Source of the DNA: Archaeoglobaceae archaeon
Lineage (GTDB): Archaea; Halobacteriota; Archaeoglobi; Archaeoglobales; JdFR-42
Direction: 5' to 3'
Assembly (NCBI GenBank): GCA_015523685.1
Contig: WAJW01000161.1
Span: 1-15,454 of the forward strand
DNA length: 15,454 nucleotides
Shown piece after piece: positions 13,920-15,454 of this stretch; the first letter of the stretch is position 1; every line of letters starts with the position of its first letter. The position numbers and the translations under genes are program-made. The notes below the pieces were generated by a model, which was not told the DNA's origin, searched no databases, and saw nothing but the letters and a program-made list of their open reading frames with translations.

Positions 13920-14729
13920 ATGGTTTTTTTCCCCGGATGTGTTATACCTAACAGATATCCCGGTGTTGAAAAGGCAGTATTTTTCACAATGGAAAAGCTC
14001 GGAATAAAACTGAAACCCCTCGAAGGGTATTCCTGCTGTCCCCCTCCCGGTATAATGAGGAGCATAAACGAGGAACTTTGGTATGAACTTGCGGTCAGAA
14101 ACATTGGACTTTCCGGTGATCTGGAGGTACTGACTGCATGCAACGGATGTTTTTCAACACTTCAGGATGCATACTCCATTTCAGGTGGAAAAGGAAACAA
14201 GATAAGGCATTATGCAGAATTCCTCTTCAGGGATGTTGGGCTGGAAAAAATAAGAGAGAAGGTTAAAAAGTTCCTTCCCCTGAGAGTTGCAGTGCACTAC
14301 GGATGTCACCTTGTAAGGTCCTCCACATACAGAAACGTTGACAGTCCTGAGAACCCGGTTATGATAGACAGACTTGTTGAGACAATAGGGTGCGAGAGCG
14401 TTTACTATCGCACCAGAATGGTCTGCTGTGGTGCAGGAGGAGGAGTTGGAGCGGGATTCAGGGACCTTTCCCTGAAAATTTTAAGGAGGAAGATGGAGAA
14501 CTTCCCGAATGTTGACTGTATTGTCGTGGTTTGCCCTCTCTGCCTCCGCCAGTTTGATACAAGGCAGAAGGACCTTGATTCACACAGACCCATCCCGGTT
14601 CTTCACTATGCCCAGCTTCTGGCTGTTGCATTCGGACTTGATGTCGATCAAATAGGTCTCGAAGCCCACAGCACGATGAACGATGACCTGATAAATAAAC
14701 TCATCAAGGGAGATGCAGAAGAGGTCTGA
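13920..14729 (+). CDS. hdrB: Heterodisulfide reductase subunit B (two CCG domains)
   Basis: HdrB holds the catalytic non-cubane iron-sulfur clusters that split the CoM-S-S-CoB heterodisulfide. The 269-residue protein has two complete CCG motifs: C7-x31-C39C40-x33-C74-x2-C77 and C129-x39-C169C170-x34-C205-x2-C208, and ends in the usual HYAQLLAVAFGLD...IGLEAHS segment. The start follows hdrC by 8 bp, with only a weak AGAGAG site. HdrB-like proteins also occur in sulfate reducers and other anaerobes, so the heterodisulfide as substrate is likely but depends on the organism. The TGA at 14727-14729 is followed in the same frame by a long open stretch, described separately. Confidence 0.92.
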   Translation: MVFFPGCVIPNRYPGVEKAVFFTMEKLGIKLKPLEGYSCCPPPGIMRSINEELWYELAVRNIGLSGDLEVLTACNGCFSTLQDAYSISGGKGNKIRHYAEFLFRDVGLEKIREKVKKFLPLRVAVHYGCHLVRSSTYRNVDSPENPVMIDRLVETIGCESVYYRTRMVCCGAGGGVGAGFRDLSLKILRRKMENFPNVDCIVVVCPLCLRQFDTRQKDLDSHRPIPVLHYAQLLAVAFGLDVDQIGLEAHSTMNDDLINKLIKGDAEEV

Positions 14730-15138
14730 AGGCGTTCTGTTCCCCGGCAGAAACACCTGCCCTCACAGCCATGCCATGCAGTCTCAGGCGGGCTGACCTG
14801 CTACCGGGGATGTCCCATACCTGGGTTGTCCCGGAATCATCGCCTGACATATGCCAGAACTTTTCCGGGGACCTATCAGTATGGGTTTCGCCCTCATCTC
14901 GCGGAAGACATCATCGCACCCCTCAGGGCTCTCAGCCTCCTCCCCGAAGAGGGCATATCTCACTCAATATCCTTAAAAGATAAAGCTTTTCCCCATCAAG
15001 ATTATCATGGGATGAATTCCGTTACACAGTGGTTACAGGACATGTGTACTGACCACAGAGCTGAAGAGGTATGAACTGCCTATCGCTGGTCTTGATATCC
15101 CTGCAATCATAGAAGGCAGATATATTGAACTGATGTGA
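14730..15138 (+). pseudogene. Unrecognised, probably broken reading frame downstream of hdrB
   Basis: The hdrB frame stays open for 114 codons after its stop (14730-15071) without an ATG in the first part; a TTG at 14826 would give 82 residues. It includes GTYQYGFRPHLAEDIIAPL and ALSLLPEEG, which look like real protein sequence. A second frame, 15016-15135, contains TELKRYELPIAGLDIPA and IIEGRYIEL and also looks coding. The two overlap around 15016-15071, as expected if one gene has been split by a frameshift. I could not assign a family. HdrB is already full length, so this is not its missing part. From 15139 to 15247 nothing is seen except the xthA ribosome-binding site. Confidence 0.35.
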
Positions 15139-15247
15139 TAATGGGTTATGAAGGATGGGGTTGCTGAAACGGGCTGAAAACAGAAAAAAGATTATTTTGT
15201 GACGACATACAGGTATCAGGAATTTGGGTTCAGCGGGAGGGTATTGG

Positions 15248-15454
15248 ATGAGGATTGGAACATTCAATGTGAATTCCATAAGGGCCAGATTGCATGTGGT
15301 TATTCCATGGCTGAAAGAGAATGAACCTGATATCCTGTGTATGCAGGAGACAAAGGTTGATAACAGAAACTTTCCCGAGTGGGAGTTTTCAAAAGCGGGT
15401 TATCATGTTTATTTTTCAGGTATTAAGGGCAGAAATGGTGTGGCAATTGCAACA
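15248..15454 (+). CDS. xthA: Exodeoxyribonuclease III / AP endonuclease XthA, N-terminal part (runs off window end)
   Basis: ExoIII cuts DNA at abasic sites and removes 3' blocking groups in base-excision repair. The 69 residues present begin MRIGTFNVNSIRARL (N7, metal and active-site Asn), continue with WLKENEPDILCMQETKV (E34, metal ligand) and reach GRNGVAIAT, the GxGVAI strand of the exonuclease-endonuclease-phosphatase fold. GGGAGGG at 15235-15241 lies 6 nt before the ATG. The catalytic Asp and His residues lie beyond the window. It is the first gene after the broken frame, with a weak TATA-like ATTATTTTG at about 15190-15198. Confidence 0.93.
   Translation, partial: MRIGTFNVNSIRARLHVVIPWLKENEPDILCMQETKVDNRNFPEWEFSKAGYHVYFSGIKGRNGVAIAT

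Noticed and set aside
14727..14729. TGA between hdrB and the following open frame as a selenocysteine or readthrough codon
   Set aside because: HdrB is complete with both CCG motifs and its normal C-terminus before this stop, and the sequence after it does not resemble any extension of HdrB. No selenocysteine-insertion hairpin was recognised.

Overview
The window comes from a euryarchaeal chromosome. It carries the archaeal RNA polymerase subunits Rpo7 (E') and Spt4 (E''), aIF2-gamma, ribosomal proteins S24e and S27ae, SRP19, a GTP-dependent dephospho-CoA kinase, Kae1 and Bud32, with TATA/BRE-like promoter elements and moderately AT-rich DNA. Adjacent HdrC and HdrB genes point to an organism that uses the CoM-SH/CoB-SH heterodisulfide or an analogous disulfide, such as a methanogen, methane or alkane oxidiser, or Archaeoglobales relative. 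The sequence alone does not decide between these.

Positions 1-3526, all minus strand, read as MPE-family phosphoesterase, then an Lhr-type helicase (overlapping by 23 bp), then the start of Hel308. This looks like a DNA-repair cassette. Divergent from it, 3649-4809 on the plus strand encodes SRP19 and a UPF0282 metallo-beta-lactamase-fold protein.

Positions 4824-10562, minus strand, form a long information-processing cluster. Reading from its promoter end it is aIF2-gamma, Fcf1/Utp24-like PIN protein, a second promoter, Rpo7, Spt4, dephospho-CoA kinase, S24e, S27ae, Kae1, Bud32 and a dihydrouridine-synthase-like TIM barrel. Most neighbours overlap by a few bases (ATGA or GTGA junctions). S27ae (51 residues) sits in the gap between kae1 and S24e. 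The cluster couples transcription, small-subunit biogenesis and tRNA t6A modification, with CoA synthesis alongside.

Positions 10563-15454 are looser and more accessory-like: an apparently gene-poor 0.5 kb stretch, a single-cysteine PrxQ/Bcp peroxiredoxin behind a palindromic promoter, a second stretch with coding-like debris, threonine synthase (minus), a divergent promoter region with a second palindrome, hdrCB (plus), an unrecognised and probably broken reading frame, and the 5' end of exonuclease III (xthA), cut by the window edge.

No rRNA, tRNA, CRISPR array or intact insertion sequence was recognised. The conserved genes are ordinary archaeal ones. The less explained parts are the DUS-like protein tied to the KEOPS genes, the two promoter palindromes, and the unassigned frames at 14730-15138 and 11916-12098. 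Several start codons were moved from the longest possible start on the basis of Shine-Dalgarno spacing, TATA position or family alignment; the reasons are given in each entry.
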